From the NCBI RefSeq assembly GCF_000739695.1, contig NZ_BBIO01000014.1:1-64000 (forward strand): DNA of 64,000 nt, given 5' to 3'. The notes under the pieces are model-generated. The model had not been told where the DNA came from and did not search any database. It was given only the letters and a program-made list of their open reading frames with translations. Made by a program: the position numbers and the translations under genes. Within the stretch, counting starts at the first letter, position 1. Each line of letters begins with the position of its first letter. Positions 1 through 8,415 of this stretch are shown here, piece by piece. The stretch comes from Tepidicaulis marinus. GTDB lineage: Bacteria > Pseudomonadota > Alphaproteobacteria > Parvibaculales > Parvibaculaceae.

Positions 1-198
1 TGCCGTCGAGATCGTGATACCGCGCGCGCGCTCTTCGGGCGCCTTGTCGATCTGATCATACGCCGAAAACGTCGCGCCGCCCGTCTCTGCCAATACTTTC
101 GTAATAGCCGCCGTCAGCGTCGTCTTGCCATGGTCAACGTGACCAATCGTCCCGATGTTGCAATGCGGCTTGTTCCGCGAGAACTTTTCCTTGGCCAT
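1..198 (-). CDS. tuf: Elongation factor Tu, N-terminal part (runs off the left edge)
   Basis: EF-Tu is the GTPase that carries aminoacyl-tRNA to the ribosome A site. Only the first 66 codons lie in the window. They begin [20 protein letters not shown] and contain the P-loop GHVDHGKT at about residues 19-26 and the switch I end ERARGITI near residue 60, all diagnostic of EF-Tu. The start is ATG at 196-198. Two tRNA genes lie just upstream on the same strand (Tyr, then Gly), the usual alphaproteobacterial tRNA-tuf arrangement, so tuf is probably read from the promoter at about 604-632. Truncation is due to the window edge only. Confidence 0.97.
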   Translation of the reverse strand, partial: MAKEKFSRNKPHCNIGTIGHVDHGKTTLTAAITKVLAETGGATFSAYDQIDKAPEERARGITISTA

Positions 199-330
199 TG
201 CCCTATCTTACCTTTTGCCTGACCCTAATCTATGATCGGTCTTGTTAACGCCTGCCGTCCCGCCGTTACCGGCCACAGGATCGGCCCCTTCAAGTGTCTT
301 CGAGCGTGAATGCTCCAGAAGTTCAAGAGA

Positions 331-404
331 TGGAGCGGGTGAAGGGAATCGAACCCTCATCGTCAGCTTGGAAGGCTGCTGCTCTACCATTGAGCTACAC
401 CCGC
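331..404 (-). tRNA. tRNA-Gly (anticodon TCC)
   Basis: Read on the minus strand, the 74 bases fold as a tRNA: acceptor stem GCGGGTG pairing with CACCCGC, D arm GCTC/GAGC, anticodon loop CTTCCAA giving anticodon TCC, T arm with GTTCGATTC, and an encoded TCCA 3' end. The first anticodon-stem pair appears to be a G-A mismatch. It lies between tRNA-Tyr and tuf in one transcription unit. Confidence 0.95.
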
Positions 405-450
405 CTTGAGCGATCCTCTTGGATCCGTTCCTTATTCCCGCATTGACCGG

Positions 451-535
451 TGGTGGAGGGAGTTGGATTTGAACCAACGTAGGCATAGCCAACGGATTTA
501 CAGTCCGTCCCCTTTAACCGCTCGGGCATCCCTCC
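451..535 (-). tRNA. tRNA-Tyr (anticodon GTA)
   Basis: This is an 85-base class II tRNA on the minus strand with a long variable arm. Acceptor GGAGGGA pairs with TCCCTCC, the anticodon loop is ACTGTAAAT with anticodon GTA, the T loop is GTTCAAATC, and an ACCA end is encoded. It is the first gene of the Tyr-Gly-tuf unit, 46 bases upstream of tRNA-Gly. Confidence 0.95.
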
Positions 536-603
536 GTGCCAGTCAAAAATCTGTTTAAACCCAGTGAGTTCCGGCAGAAAATCCCTCACTCTCAGTGAGC
601 GGG

Positions 604-632
604 TTTATGCGGACCTCCCCAAGCTGTGTCAA
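604..632 (-). promoter_or_regulatory. Sigma-70-type promoter of the tRNA-Tyr/tRNA-Gly/tuf unit
   Basis: On the minus strand a perfect TTGACA (627-632) is followed after exactly 17 bases by CATAAA (604-609). Transcription would start near 597, about 60 bases before tRNA-Tyr. A consensus -35 with optimal spacing upstream of stable RNA genes is what a strong growth-related promoter looks like. Confidence 0.8.
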
Positions 633-754
633 CCGAAAATCCGCTAAAATGCATAAAAGCCCCCGCAGCGCCTCCCTCGTTTTATTCAATCGAGCTCGAA
701 GCACTGTGTTGACTTGCGTTGCGAACGCCGGTGGCCGGGACTATAAGCGGCCTC

Positions 755-1561
755 ATGAAAGAGCGCAAGCGCCCGGGCCGCCGGGAAATCGGGAAAAAAG
801 AAGCAGTTCCGGGAAAACTGGGATCCCGGCGCGGCGCCCGTCCATCCGGCGGGCAAACGCCCTATATATATGGGCTTCATGCGGTTGAGGCGGCGCTGCA
901 AAACCCCGCCCGCACTCTTCATAAACTCCTCGCGACCCAGAATGCCTGGAACGAAATCACAGCCCGGTTTGCCGCGCCGCCGCGAATCGCGCCCGATATT
1001 ACCTCCGCCGAGGAGATCTCCCGCCTTCTGCCCCCCGGCGCGGTCCATCAGGGCATCGCGCTCCATGTGGCCCCCCTGCCGGAGCTTGATCTGGAAGAGG
1101 CGTGCCTGGAGGCAAACCGCATCGTCGTGCTCGATCAGGTGACGGACCCGCACAACGTCGGGGCGATTCTGCGCTCCGCCGCCGTTTTCGGCGCCTCGGC
1201 CCTTGTCATGACGGATCGCAACAGCCCGCCGCTTACCGGCGTGCTTGCCAAAGCAGCGTCCGGCGCCGTAGAGCACGTAAAAATTGCAAAAATCGGAAAT
1301 CTCTCCCGGGCGCTGCAATCCCTCAAGAATATGGGCTTTCTCACGGTCGGCCTCGACGGAGATGCCGAGACGCCCCTTTCCGAGGTCGACACGGCCCGGC
1401 CCATCGCCCTTGTGATGGGGGCGGAAGGCGCGGGCCTGCGCCGCCTGACGCGGGAAACCTGCGATCTTTTGGCAAAATTGCCCGCTTCCGGGCCGATGCG
1501 CAGCCTCAATGTCTCCAACGCCGCCGCCGTCGCCCTTTATGAGATCGCCAGGCGCCGTTAA
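755..1561 (+). CDS. rlmB: 23S rRNA 2'-O-ribose methyltransferase, SpoU/TrmH family (RlmB-like)
   Basis: SpoU-class enzymes transfer a methyl group from S-adenosylmethionine to a ribose 2'-OH; RlmB acts on 23S rRNA. The 268-residue protein has a basic N-terminal tail, an L30e-like substrate-binding domain starting with YIYGLHAVEAAL near residue 37, and the three SpoU motifs: DPHNVGAILRSA (about 130-145), PIALVMGAEGAGL (about 215-228) and SLNVSNAAAVALYE (about 250-263), which form the trefoil-knot SAM site. The ATG at 755 was chosen; an in-frame TTG at 719 would add 12 unconserved residues. The gene is divergent from the tRNA/tuf unit. Another SpoU specificity cannot be excluded. Confidence 0.9.
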   Translation: MKERKRPGRREIGKKEAVPGKLGSRRGARPSGGQTPYIYGLHAVEAALQNPARTLHKLLATQNAWNEITARFAAPPRIAPDITSAEEISRLLPPGAVHQGIALHVAPLPELDLEEACLEANRIVVLDQVTDPHNVGAILRSAAVFGASALVMTDRNSPPLTGVLAKAASGAVEHVKIAKIGNLSRALQSLKNMGFLTVGLDGDAETPLSEVDTARPIALVMGAEGAGLRRLTRETCDLLAKLPASGPMRSLNVSNAAAVALYEIARRR

Positions 1562-1573
1562 CCCGCCAGTTTT

Positions 1574-2338
1574 CTAAGTCATCAGGCCGCGCATGAGGCC
1601 CACAAGCGCCAAAAGGCAAAGCCCGATCAGCGCCACTTTGCGCACCAGCGCCTTGTCCACCCGCGTGAAAACATGCGCCCCGGCAAAGGCCGCGGCCACC
1701 ATCACCGGGGCAAGAAAAGCAAAGCGCCAGGCTTCAAGGCTCCCGTAAAGCCCGTTCCAGGCGGCAAAACCCGCGGCCACGAGGTCCGTGCCCAGAAAAA
1801 AGCCGATCAGCGAGGCACGCGCCATTTCCTCCCGCCCCGGCACCGAGAAGAAGAAAAGCACCGCCGGCGGCCCGCCGATCGCCGCCGCCCCGTTGAGCCC
1901 GCCCACCGCAAGCCCCGTCGCCGCCGACGCCGCCTTGCCGGGCGCATGTTTTGGGCCGATCCCGGCAAGAAGCGCCAGCGCCGCGCAGGCCACCCCCGCC
2001 TGAATGACAAGCGCCATGGCGGCGGCCGGCAGCGCCATGAGAAGCGCGAGGCCTAGGGGCGTCGCCACCACCATGCCCGCGAACATCCAGAACAGGGCGC
2101 GCCAGTTTACATGCGCAAAGGCGCCGGGCAGCAGCACCGCGCTTGCCAGCACTTCCAGAAGAAAAATCACCGGCACCACCTCCACCGGTGGCCAGATGAG
2201 GCTGAGCGCGGAAACGGAAAGCAGCGAGGCCCCGAAACCTGCAAAGCCGCGCAGGAAAAAGGCAAGCGCCACCGCAAAGGCGGCAAACCAGAGCGCCGCC
2301 GGGCCCGCCTCCCCGGCCATGAACGTCACAATCTCCAC
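1574..2338 (-). CDS. TauE/SafE-family membrane transporter (sulfite/anion exporter-like)
   Basis: The protein is almost wholly hydrophobic, with about seven to eight transmembrane segments and two repeated halves, as in the TauE/SafE (DUF81) family, which exports sulfite or small organosulfur anions across the inner membrane. Typical features are the early FLRGFAGFGASLL segment and the second-half GGLNGAAAIGGPPAVLFF segment, the family's repeated G-x-G-A re-entrant signature. The GTG at 2336-2338 has a GGGGAGG-type site just upstream; an ATG at 2318-2320 is the alternative, and a longer frame to 2422 looks spurious. It is convergent with rlmB (12-base gap). The substrate cannot be told from sequence. 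Confidence 0.82.
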   Translation of the reverse strand: MEIVTFMAGEAGPAALWFAAFAVALAFFLRGFAGFGASLLSVSALSLIWPPVEVVPVIFLLEVLASAVLLPGAFAHVNWRALFWMFAGMVVATPLGLALLMALPAAAMALVIQAGVACAALALLAGIGPKHAPGKAASAATGLAVGGLNGAAAIGGPPAVLFFFSVPGREEMARASLIGFFLGTDLVAAGFAAWNGLYGSLEAWRFAFLAPVMVAAAFAGAHVFTRVDKALVRKVALIGLCLLALVGLMRGLMT

Positions 2339-2452
2339 GTCCCCTCCCCGCGCACCGCCTCCATGCTGCGCCAGCTTACCCTTTCCAGCGCACCCGGGGA
2401 AAAGATGCCGCGAACGCCGCAAATGCGCGCCTCAAATCCCGCAAAAAGCCTG

Positions 2453-2481
2453 TTGTGAGATCAGACGGCGGCCAGTATGTT
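2453..2481 (+). promoter_or_regulatory. Probable promoter of tRNA-Thr
   Basis: TTGTGA (2453-2458) and TATGTT (2476-2481) are separated by 17 bases, placing the transcription start about four bases before the tRNA gene. Both hexamers deviate from consensus, so this rests mainly on spacing and position. Confidence 0.5.
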
Positions 2482-2491
2482 CGCGCCCGAA

Positions 2492-2567
<76 letters not shown>

Positions 2568-2611
2568 TTTTCCGCGCATAATTTCGCCTGGGCATTTATC
2601 CCCGCATTCGT

Positions 2612-3202
2612 CTAGATGGAAGGCGCACCGGCAAGGCGCCGCCGGTAGGCCAGCATCGCAATAAAGATCACGCAGACCCCGCCCACCGCCGCCGGAAAGA
2701 GCATGGTGGTGAGGGTGTAATTCTCAAGCGCCCCCAAGACGATAAAATTGCGCAGCGCGGCGAGCGCGAAGAAGCCCGCCTGTTCTTCGAACGGAAAATG
2801 ATAGGCCTTGCGGAAGGTGGGCCCGAAGCCGAGAAGATCAACACTTGTCAGTACCACCACCGCCCATAGGGGATCTTGCGTCAGATACCAAAGCGGCAGC
2901 GAGCTCAGCGCGAGCGTCAGGAATATCCAATCGAGCCGCGTGATCGCCGTGTCGCCCCGGCGCCGATAGGCGAGGAACGCCACATAGAAGGTGATGAGCC
3001 CCGAAAGCGCGATGGGCCAGGCGCCGACGCCCGCCCCATCCGCAAGCTGGGCGAGCGCGACGATGAATGTCACCGCGCCCCAGATCACCCAGGAAAAAAC
3101 ATGCGGCCGCGTCGCCCCCTTATGGATGGAGCGGATATAAGGCCAGAAGGCAAGAAAGGTGAGCGCCACCGCAATGGCGCTGAGCAATTCCTTGTAAAGC
3201 AC
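2612..3202 (-). CDS. Uncharacterised multi-pass membrane protein, possibly PQ-loop/SWEET-like
   Basis: The 196-residue protein has about six to seven hydrophobic segments and two arginine-rich ends (AYRRRGD in the middle, AYRRRLAG at the end), suggesting an internal repeat. The first segment FLAFWPYIRSIHKG resembles the PQ-loop signature of SWEET-type carriers, in which a Pro lies in the first helix and a basic loop follows, but the match is loose. The start is GTG at 3202 with GGGGAGA just ahead. It is followed downstream on the same strand only by the tRNA-Thr region. No substrate or pathway can be assigned. Confidence 0.7.
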   Translation of the reverse strand: MLYKELLSAIAVALTFLAFWPYIRSIHKGATRPHVFSWVIWGAVTFIVALAQLADGAGVGAWPIALSGLITFYVAFLAYRRRGDTAITRLDWIFLTLALSSLPLWYLTQDPLWAVVVLTSVDLLGFGPTFRKAYHFPFEEQAGFFALAALRNFIVLGALENYTLTTMLFPAAVGGVCVIFIAMLAYRRRLAGAPSI

Positions 3203-3241
3203 ATCTCTCCCCAGCTTGACCGTCCACGGCTTCCATCTTTT

Positions 3242-3889
3242 CTATATTTCCGGCACAGGCAAGCGGTTGGCGGCAAGATAATCGGCCACCTCTTTGACGA
3301 TGGGCGCCACGGCAGGGCGTGCCGCGATACGTTTGCGCCAGGCCGCAAGATGGGAAAGCGCCGGGTCCGGCGCGCCGCCCAGGAAGGATGCGAAATAGCT
3401 TGCCGTGAAAAAAGCGATATCGGCGTAGGAATATCGCTCGGCAATAAATTCTTGGCCCGCAAGGCGCGCATCCATATCGCGGTAATAGGCCGCCATCTTT
3501 TTCAGCGCTTCTTTGCATTCGGGGCGGGAGACATCCGCTGCCGCGTTAATCAGCACAATGACATTCGGGAAATAAATTTCGTCGGCCTTCAGTTCCATCA
3601 GCCGCGCCATGGCGCGCGCCTCGATGCTGCGCGGCCAAAGTGGAGGTTCCGGGAACTTGTCCTCTAGATATTCGAATATCTGCGTGGAATCGAAAATTTC
3701 CACCTGCCCGTCGAGCAGCACCGGCACCTGCCCTTTCGGGTTGAGCCGCGCCACATCCGGATGCAGCGGGTGATAGCGGGTCTTCAAGGAAAACGGCACA
3801 TACTCGATCTTGCATGGCGCATTCTTCTCGGCGACGGCAATGCGCGCCTTCGTGCCGAACATGCTGAGCGGTCCTGTCAGTAGCTTCAT
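3242..3889 (-). CDS. Glutathione S-transferase family protein
   Basis: GST-fold proteins conjugate or transfer glutathione to electrophiles in the cytoplasm. The 215-residue length is typical. The N-terminal thioredoxin-like domain (about 1-80) carries NPKGQVPVL (50-58) with the cis-Pro and FDSTQIFEYLED (66-77), the glutathione gamma-Glu binding motif (D-S). The all-helical C-terminal domain has the N-capping/hydrophobic-staple stretch YSYADIAFF. No clear catalytic Ser/Cys/Tyr can be named at the N-terminus (LLTGPLSMFGTKAR). The start ATG at 3887-3889 follows GAGGGCGAGAA. It is next to, but not clearly co-transcribed with, the LysR gene upstream. Confidence 0.88.
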   Translation of the reverse strand: MKLLTGPLSMFGTKARIAVAEKNAPCKIEYVPFSLKTRYHPLHPDVARLNPKGQVPVLLDGQVEIFDSTQIFEYLEDKFPEPPLWPRSIEARAMARLMELKADEIYFPNVIVLINAAADVSRPECKEALKKMAAYYRDMDARLAGQEFIAERYSYADIAFFTASYFASFLGGAPDPALSHLAAWRKRIAARPAVAPIVKEVADYLAANRLPVPEI

Positions 3890-3985
3890 CTTCTCGCCCT
3901 CTCTTTGTCAGAGAGTGAAGATGTGCATGGCGCTGATTTTTACACGGACCAATTTCAAACCCGCCCGCAATCCTCTTACCCGGGT

Positions 3986-4891
3986 TCAAGCAGGTACAGG
4001 TTCTTCATCGCGCAAGAGCGAGGCGACAAGCGCCTCCCCCGCTTTGCCGGGCGGGTGACGCGTCGTCCAGACCGCCGCGAACCGGCGCAGCGAAGGCTGC
4101 GCGATGCCGTCGCAATTCAAATGCACGAGCCGTCCGGCTTCGATGGCCGGACGCGCCGTTTCTTCCGGCATGAAGCCCCAGCCGAGCCCTTCTTCGATCA
4201 TCATTCGCAGCGCGCTTTGCGTATCGACGCCCCAGACATCCGTGCGGTGCACGCGGTAATCGAAAGCGCGGATATCGAAGGCGCCGCTATGCAGATGGAT
4301 CTGGCGGTGATTTTCCAATTCGGCAAGCGGAAAAGCGCCCTCGATCTGCGCCAGCGGATGGTCTGGCGCGGCCACAAGCGCAATCTTGTCGGCCGCCACC
4401 TGCCGCCCGTCGATCCCGTCCCATTGGCGGCCATGATCGAGCAGCATGATGCCGAGCGGAAACTCTTCCTCGCGCACCGCCCGCACCACTTCCTCGCTTT
4501 CCGCCCGGCGCACGGTGATTGTGACGAGCGGATATTGCGCTTCGAATTTCTTCAGCGCGTCCACGAGAAAGCCTTCCGGGTAAGAAGGATCGGCGATGAG
4601 GGGGAGCACCGCCTCCACTTTCTCGCGCAAGGAGCGCGCCCGCGCTTCCCAGCGCTCGGCCCGGCGCAGAAGAATTTCCGCATCATTGAGGAGCGCCTGG
4701 CCTTCCGGCGTCAGCGAAACGCGGTAGGTGGACCGGTCGAAGACCTGAAAGGCGAGCTGCTCTTCAAGCGCATTGATCGCGTAGCTGATGGCCGAGACCG
4801 CGCGGCCAAGCGCGCGCGCGGCAGCGGCGAAACTGCCGCCTTCCACCACCGCCTGAAAAACCCGGAGCTGATCGAGAAGATTGGGGTGCAT
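3986..4891 (-). CDS. LysR-family transcriptional regulator
   Basis: The 301-residue protein has the standard LysR architecture: an N-terminal winged helix-turn-helix (about 5-63, with FQAVVEGGSFAAAARAL, AISYAINALEEQL and LTPEGQALL) and a C-terminal periplasmic-binding-fold effector domain (about 90-295). The recognition helix has AVSAISYAI, in which Tyr replaces the usual R/K. It is divergent from the darcynin-family gene at 5002, sharing a 110-base intergenic region, the classic arrangement for a LysR protein that controls its neighbour and itself. The inducer is unknown. Confidence 0.92.
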   Translation of the reverse strand: MHPNLLDQLRVFQAVVEGGSFAAAARALGRAVSAISYAINALEEQLAFQVFDRSTYRVSLTPEGQALLNDAEILLRRAERWEARARSLREKVEAVLPLIADPSYPEGFLVDALKKFEAQYPLVTITVRRAESEEVVRAVREEEFPLGIMLLDHGRQWDGIDGRQVAADKIALVAAPDHPLAQIEGAFPLAELENHRQIHLHSGAFDIRAFDYRVHRTDVWGVDTQSALRMMIEEGLGWGFMPEETARPAIEAGRLVHLNCDGIAQPSLRRFAAVWTTRHPPGKAGEALVASLLRDEEPVPA

Positions 4892-5001
4892 ATGAACAAT
4901 CGAATTATTTGAACGAGAAAGACAACATTATTCTGTTTTTCCCGTCATGCAATCGCCCTAGCGTCAGCCGGCCATTTCAACATGCTGAAAGGAGCCGGCC
5001 C

Positions 5002-5337
5002 ATGACCGCCACACCCACCTTCACGATTTTCATTCTGCTGCGCGCCGCCGCCCCTTGGCTGCGCCTCACCCATGAAGAACGCCGCAAGGCGGCAAGCGCC
5101 GCCTTCGCTCCCTGGATGGAGAACCATCCAGACGCAAAGATCCGCTATTTCGATGCCGAGGCGTTTTCGGGCCGCTGCTCGGACATTCTGCAGATCGAGA
5201 CAAATAACCTCGCTGCCCATTGCGGGCTGATGGACCGCCTGCGCGACTCCGACCTCTTCACCGTGCCCTATTACGAGCTTATCGACATCATCCCAAGCGT
5301 CGAAGACACGTTCCGCGCCGGCAATCTGGCAGCTTGA
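5002..5337 (+). CDS. Darcynin-family protein of unknown function
   Basis: This small protein (111 residues) matches my recollection of the darcynin family: an N-terminal TFTIFILLRAAAPWLRL strand-helix, EERRKAASAAFAP, FDAEAFSGRCSDI, and the C-terminal FTVPYYELIDIIPSVEDTF. The ferredoxin-like beta-alpha-beta pattern is reminiscent of small dimeric alpha/beta-barrel or Dabb-type proteins, but no catalytic residue is known to me. The ATG at 5002 has AAAGGAG eight bases upstream. The LysR gene is divergent and is the likely regulator. Confidence 0.75.
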   Translation: MTATPTFTIFILLRAAAPWLRLTHEERRKAASAAFAPWMENHPDAKIRYFDAEAFSGRCSDILQIETNNLAAHCGLMDRLRDSDLFTVPYYELIDIIPSVEDTFRAGNLAA

Positions 5338-5414
5338 AGACACTTCCGGCGGTTCCCGCCCTGCCGCTTGAGCGGTAAGATAAGAGCGACACGGCCAACG
5401 CCAAAGGAGAGCCG

Positions 5415-6380
5415 ATGACCGCCGCCGCTCTTGTCTGCGCCTTCGACATTTCCGAAACGCCCTCCGGCATCAGCTGGGACGCATTGAAATCTCCGCCCCC
5501 CGCCGAAGGCTGGCGCTGGATCCATCTCAACCGGACCGAGCCTTCCGCGGTGAAATGGGTGCGCAAGGAGAGCCGGTTGCCGAAACATGTGGCCGAAGCG
5601 CTGCTTGCCGAGGAAACCCGTCCGCGCTGCGCGATTTCACCGGAAGGCACGCTGCTCATCCTGCGCGGGGTCAATCTCTTCCCCGAAGCCGACCCCGACG
5701 CGCTCGTCTCCATCCGCCTTTGGATCGAGCCGGGCCGCGTCGTCAGCCTGCGCAAGGTCAAGCTGCTTGCCATCGACGACATCCGCCGGGCTTATGAAGC
5801 GGGCGCGGGGCCTGCCAGCATCGGTGACTTCATCGTCGACCTTGCCCGGGGGCTGACCGAGCGTATGGGCGCCGCCATTCGCGATATCGAAGAAGAGATC
5901 GACGATCTGGAAGAAACCGGCATCGACCTGCCGAGCCAGGACATCCGCAAAAGACTGATCGACATCCGGCGCAAGACCATTCCGCTGCGCCGCTACCTTT
6001 CCCCGCAGCGCGATGCGCTTGGCCAGCTCATTGCGGCAAAGCCGGACTGGCTGGACAATTGGCAGCAAAGCCGCTTGCGCGAAGTGGCGGACCAGGTGAT
6101 CCGCTATGTGGAAGATCTTGATGCCTTGCGCGAGCGGGCCGGCATTTTGCACGAGGAATTGTCGAACCGGCTCTCCGAAGCGCTGAACCGGAACATGTAT
6201 ATTCTCTCACTCGTCGCCGCCGTCTTTTTGCCGCTCAGCTTTGCCACCGGCCTTCTCGGCATCAATGTGGGCGGCATACCGGGCGCGGAAGATGCGGCGG
6301 CCTTTTACATCGTCTGTGCCATCCTGCTCGCCATTGGGATAGCGGAGATCGCGCTTTTCCGCTGGCTGAAGTGGATATGA
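5415..6380 (+). CDS. zntB: Zinc transporter ZntB-like, CorA family
   Basis: CorA-family channels are homopentameric inner-membrane proteins; the ZntB branch moves Zn2+. The 321-residue protein has a large acidic cytoplasmic domain (1-255) including IEEEIDDLEETG and a long helical stalk, then two transmembrane helices at about 261-280 and 293-315. Between them lies GINVGGIPG, the ZntB version of the CorA GMN loop. The start ATG at 5415 follows AAAGGAGA. It lies 77 bases after the darcynin gene on the same strand but has its own ribosome site; co-transcription is possible. Confidence 0.9.
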   Translation: MTAAALVCAFDISETPSGISWDALKSPPPAEGWRWIHLNRTEPSAVKWVRKESRLPKHVAEALLAEETRPRCAISPEGTLLILRGVNLFPEADPDALVSIRLWIEPGRVVSLRKVKLLAIDDIRRAYEAGAGPASIGDFIVDLARGLTERMGAAIRDIEEEIDDLEETGIDLPSQDIRKRLIDIRRKTIPLRRYLSPQRDALGQLIAAKPDWLDNWQQSRLREVADQVIRYVEDLDALRERAGILHEELSNRLSEALNRNMYILSLVAAVFLPLSFATGLLGINVGGIPGAEDAAAFYIVCAILLAIGIAEIALFRWLKWI

Positions 6381-6383
6381 AGA

Positions 6384-6923
6384 TCAGTTGACCTTACAGG
6401 AGACCTCGCAAATCTCCTTACCGTCCACCACTTCGCAAATGCCCGTGTCGAGCACGATGGAAGCCGTCTTGGCGCCCGGTGCGGGCAGGCCCGGCAATTC
6501 CTCGAATTGCGGTTTGACGGGGCTGCCAGGCATGGCCGGCAGCGGCGTGTCGATGCCGGGCCGGTAATTCGTGCCCCTGAAGGCCCGCGTCAGATCGATG
6601 GCGCATTCGCCTTTCAGTTCCGTCTTAAGCTGCGCGTCCTCTTCCACAGGGCATTGGCCGGCAACCTTTACGATCGCCCATTCAGGCCGCACCCCTTCGC
6701 GCAGACCGTAACGTTTCGTCTCGCCCGCCGGGATGGTCAGCGCACAGCCGCCGAAACCGAAACAGGCGTCGTTCCCCGTCGCCTTCAGCGTCAGCTCGCC
6801 GCACGTGCGGTTCTTGAAGGAAATGACATTGGCCCCGCCTTCGGCCGCATAAGCATGGGTGCGGGCGGAAGCGAGCACCGCCGCCACCGTCAGAACAAAA
6901 GCAATGAGTAAACGCCAAATCAT
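6384..6923 (-). CDS. Secreted Cys-rich protein of unknown function
   Basis: I do not recognise the family. From the ATG at 6921-6923 (GGAGGA five bases upstream) the 179-residue product has a clear signal peptide (MIWRLLIAFVLTVAAVLASA, cleavage probably after HAYA near residue 26). The mature part contains about eight cysteines (TCGEL, ACFGFGGC, GQCP, GECAI, GICE, EICE, SCKV), an even number suited to disulfides in the periplasm, and a Pro-rich stretch in the second half. It is convergent with zntB (stops three bases apart). Confidence 0.7.
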   Translation of the reverse strand: MIWRLLIAFVLTVAAVLASARTHAYAAEGGANVISFKNRTCGELTLKATGNDACFGFGGCALTIPAGETKRYGLREGVRPEWAIVKVAGQCPVEEDAQLKTELKGECAIDLTRAFRGTNYRPGIDTPLPAMPGSPVKPQFEELPGLPAPGAKTASIVLDTGICEVVDGKEICEVSCKVN

Positions 6924-7033
6924 GCCGTCCTCCATTCTTGACCACTTGCACCATTCTGGCGGATACGCCATCGCGCCGCCTTGATCCAGCACAAGCCCTG
7001 CCCTCGACCATGGCCCTTGGCGGGCAAAAAGAA

Positions 7034-7062
7034 AAGGCCGGTTCCAGGAACCGGCCTCAGCG
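7034..7062 (-). terminator. Rho-independent terminator of the flavin/diiron operon
   Basis: The inverted repeat AGGCCGGTTCC / GGAACCGGCCT is followed on the minus strand by TTTTCTTTTT. It lies about 100 bases beyond the stop of the luciferase-family gene and upstream of the secreted-protein gene. Confidence 0.75.
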
Positions 7063-7162
7063 GCGTTCGACGCCTCCCTGGTTGATCCAGGGTTGTTACG
7101 GCTGCGGCCTCTTGTTCTTCTTGCGGAACGCTCTGGCCGGCGCCGTTTAACTCGAAATTTGT

Positions 7163-8380
7163 CTAGCCAGTCTTCTTGCCTTCTTCCGCAATCTGACGGC
7201 CCAGCGCGACGATGGTCGGAATTTCATCGTCGGCCAGTTCTTTCATCCGCTCCTTGCGGGCCATGGCTTTTTCGACATAAGGCGCAAGCTCTTCATCCTT
7301 GCGCTTTTGCCGCTCGGCTTCCTTTTCCTTGAACTCGGGCATGACGTCGCTGGCGAAAAGCTCCAGCGCCTCGCAAATATGCTCATGCCGGTTGCGCCCG
7401 CCCTGCTGAATGAAAGTCACCTGATCGACGCCCGCTTCCTGGAAACCGCGCAGATGATCGCGCATCTGATCGGGCGTGCCGATGCCCCGGTTGCCGCCCT
7501 CTTCGGGCATCGTGTCCCGGGCCGCTTCGAAGGCCTCCCAGATATTCGTGCGGCCCGGCTTGTGCTCGCCGAAGATATAATGATGGCCGAGCCCGTAGCC
7601 GAAGAAGCGGAAGCCGTCCATGCCGCGGCGTTTGGCTTCTTCTGCGTCCTGATGCACGGAAAAGCCCGTCACCATGGCGATGTTCGGATTGACCGCATGG
7701 CCGATCGGCACGCACTCCTCTTTGAAGATGCGGTAATAATCATCCACCCATTGCTTGGCCTCGGACGCGTCCACAAAAGCGAAGGTCAGCGCGCCGATGC
7801 CGAGCCGGGCAGCAAGCTTGATTGTCTCGCGGTTCGAGCAGGCAACCCAAAGCGGGGGATGCGGGCGCTGCACGGGCTTGGGCACCACATTGCGGCAGGG
7901 CATGGAGAAATACTTGCCCTCGAAACCGGGGTAAGGGTCCATGGCCATCATATTGGCGCATTGCTCCACCGCCTCGCGCCACATGGGCCGCTTGTCGGCG
8001 ACGGGAATGTTGAAGCCGCCAAGCTCGGCCAGCGCCGAGGATTCGCCCGTCCCCCATTCGACCCGCCCGTTCGAGACGAGATCGAGCGTCGCAATACGCT
8101 CGGCCACGCGCGCCGGATGATTATAGGGCGGCGGCATGAGATTGATGCCATGGCCGAGACGGATGTTCTTCGTGCGCTGCGAACAAGCGGCCAGAAAAAC
8201 TTCCGGCGCGGAGGAATGGGAATATTCTTCAAGGAAGTGATGCTCGACTTCCCAGGCGTGGTCGATGCCGAGCTTGTCCGCCAGTTCCACCTGATCGAGC
8301 GCATCCTGGAAAAGTTTCAGCTCGTCGCCCTCTTTCCAGGGGCGCGGCAATTGGTGCTCGTAAAAAATACCGAACTTCAT
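7163..8380 (-). CDS. LLM-class (luciferase-like) flavin-dependent monooxygenase
   Basis: Bacterial luciferase-like monooxygenases use reduced FMN/F420 and O2 to oxidise organic substrates. The 405-residue protein begins MKFGIFYEHQLPRPW and shows the TIM-barrel landmarks AWEVEHHF (about 42-49), LGHGINLMPP, HPARVAERIATLD and GRVEWGTGES, as in the family. A basic/acidic charged C-terminal tail (EKEAERQKRKDEELAPY) extends beyond the barrel. It is the third gene of a TetR-diiron-LLM run, 35 bases after the diiron gene, so its substrate is probably shared with that protein. The specific substrate is unknown. Confidence 0.9.
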   Translation of the reverse strand: MKFGIFYEHQLPRPWKEGDELKLFQDALDQVELADKLGIDHAWEVEHHFLEEYSHSSAPEVFLAACSQRTKNIRLGHGINLMPPPYNHPARVAERIATLDLVSNGRVEWGTGESSALAELGGFNIPVADKRPMWREAVEQCANMMAMDPYPGFEGKYFSMPCRNVVPKPVQRPHPPLWVACSNRETIKLAARLGIGALTFAFVDASEAKQWVDDYYRIFKEECVPIGHAVNPNIAMVTGFSVHQDAEEAKRRGMDGFRFFGYGLGHHYIFGEHKPGRTNIWEAFEAARDTMPEEGGNRGIGTPDQMRDHLRGFQEAGVDQVTFIQQGGRNRHEHICEALELFASDVMPEFKEKEAERQKRKDEELAPYVEKAMARKERMKELADDEIPTIVALGRQIAEEGKKTG

Positions 8381-8415
8381 GAGACTGCCTCCCTTGGCCT
8401 TCCGCTCTTTTTAAT

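Noticed and set aside
709-747. TTGACT and TATAAG as an rlmB promoter
   Set aside because: The spacing is 27 bases, too long for a sigma-70 promoter.
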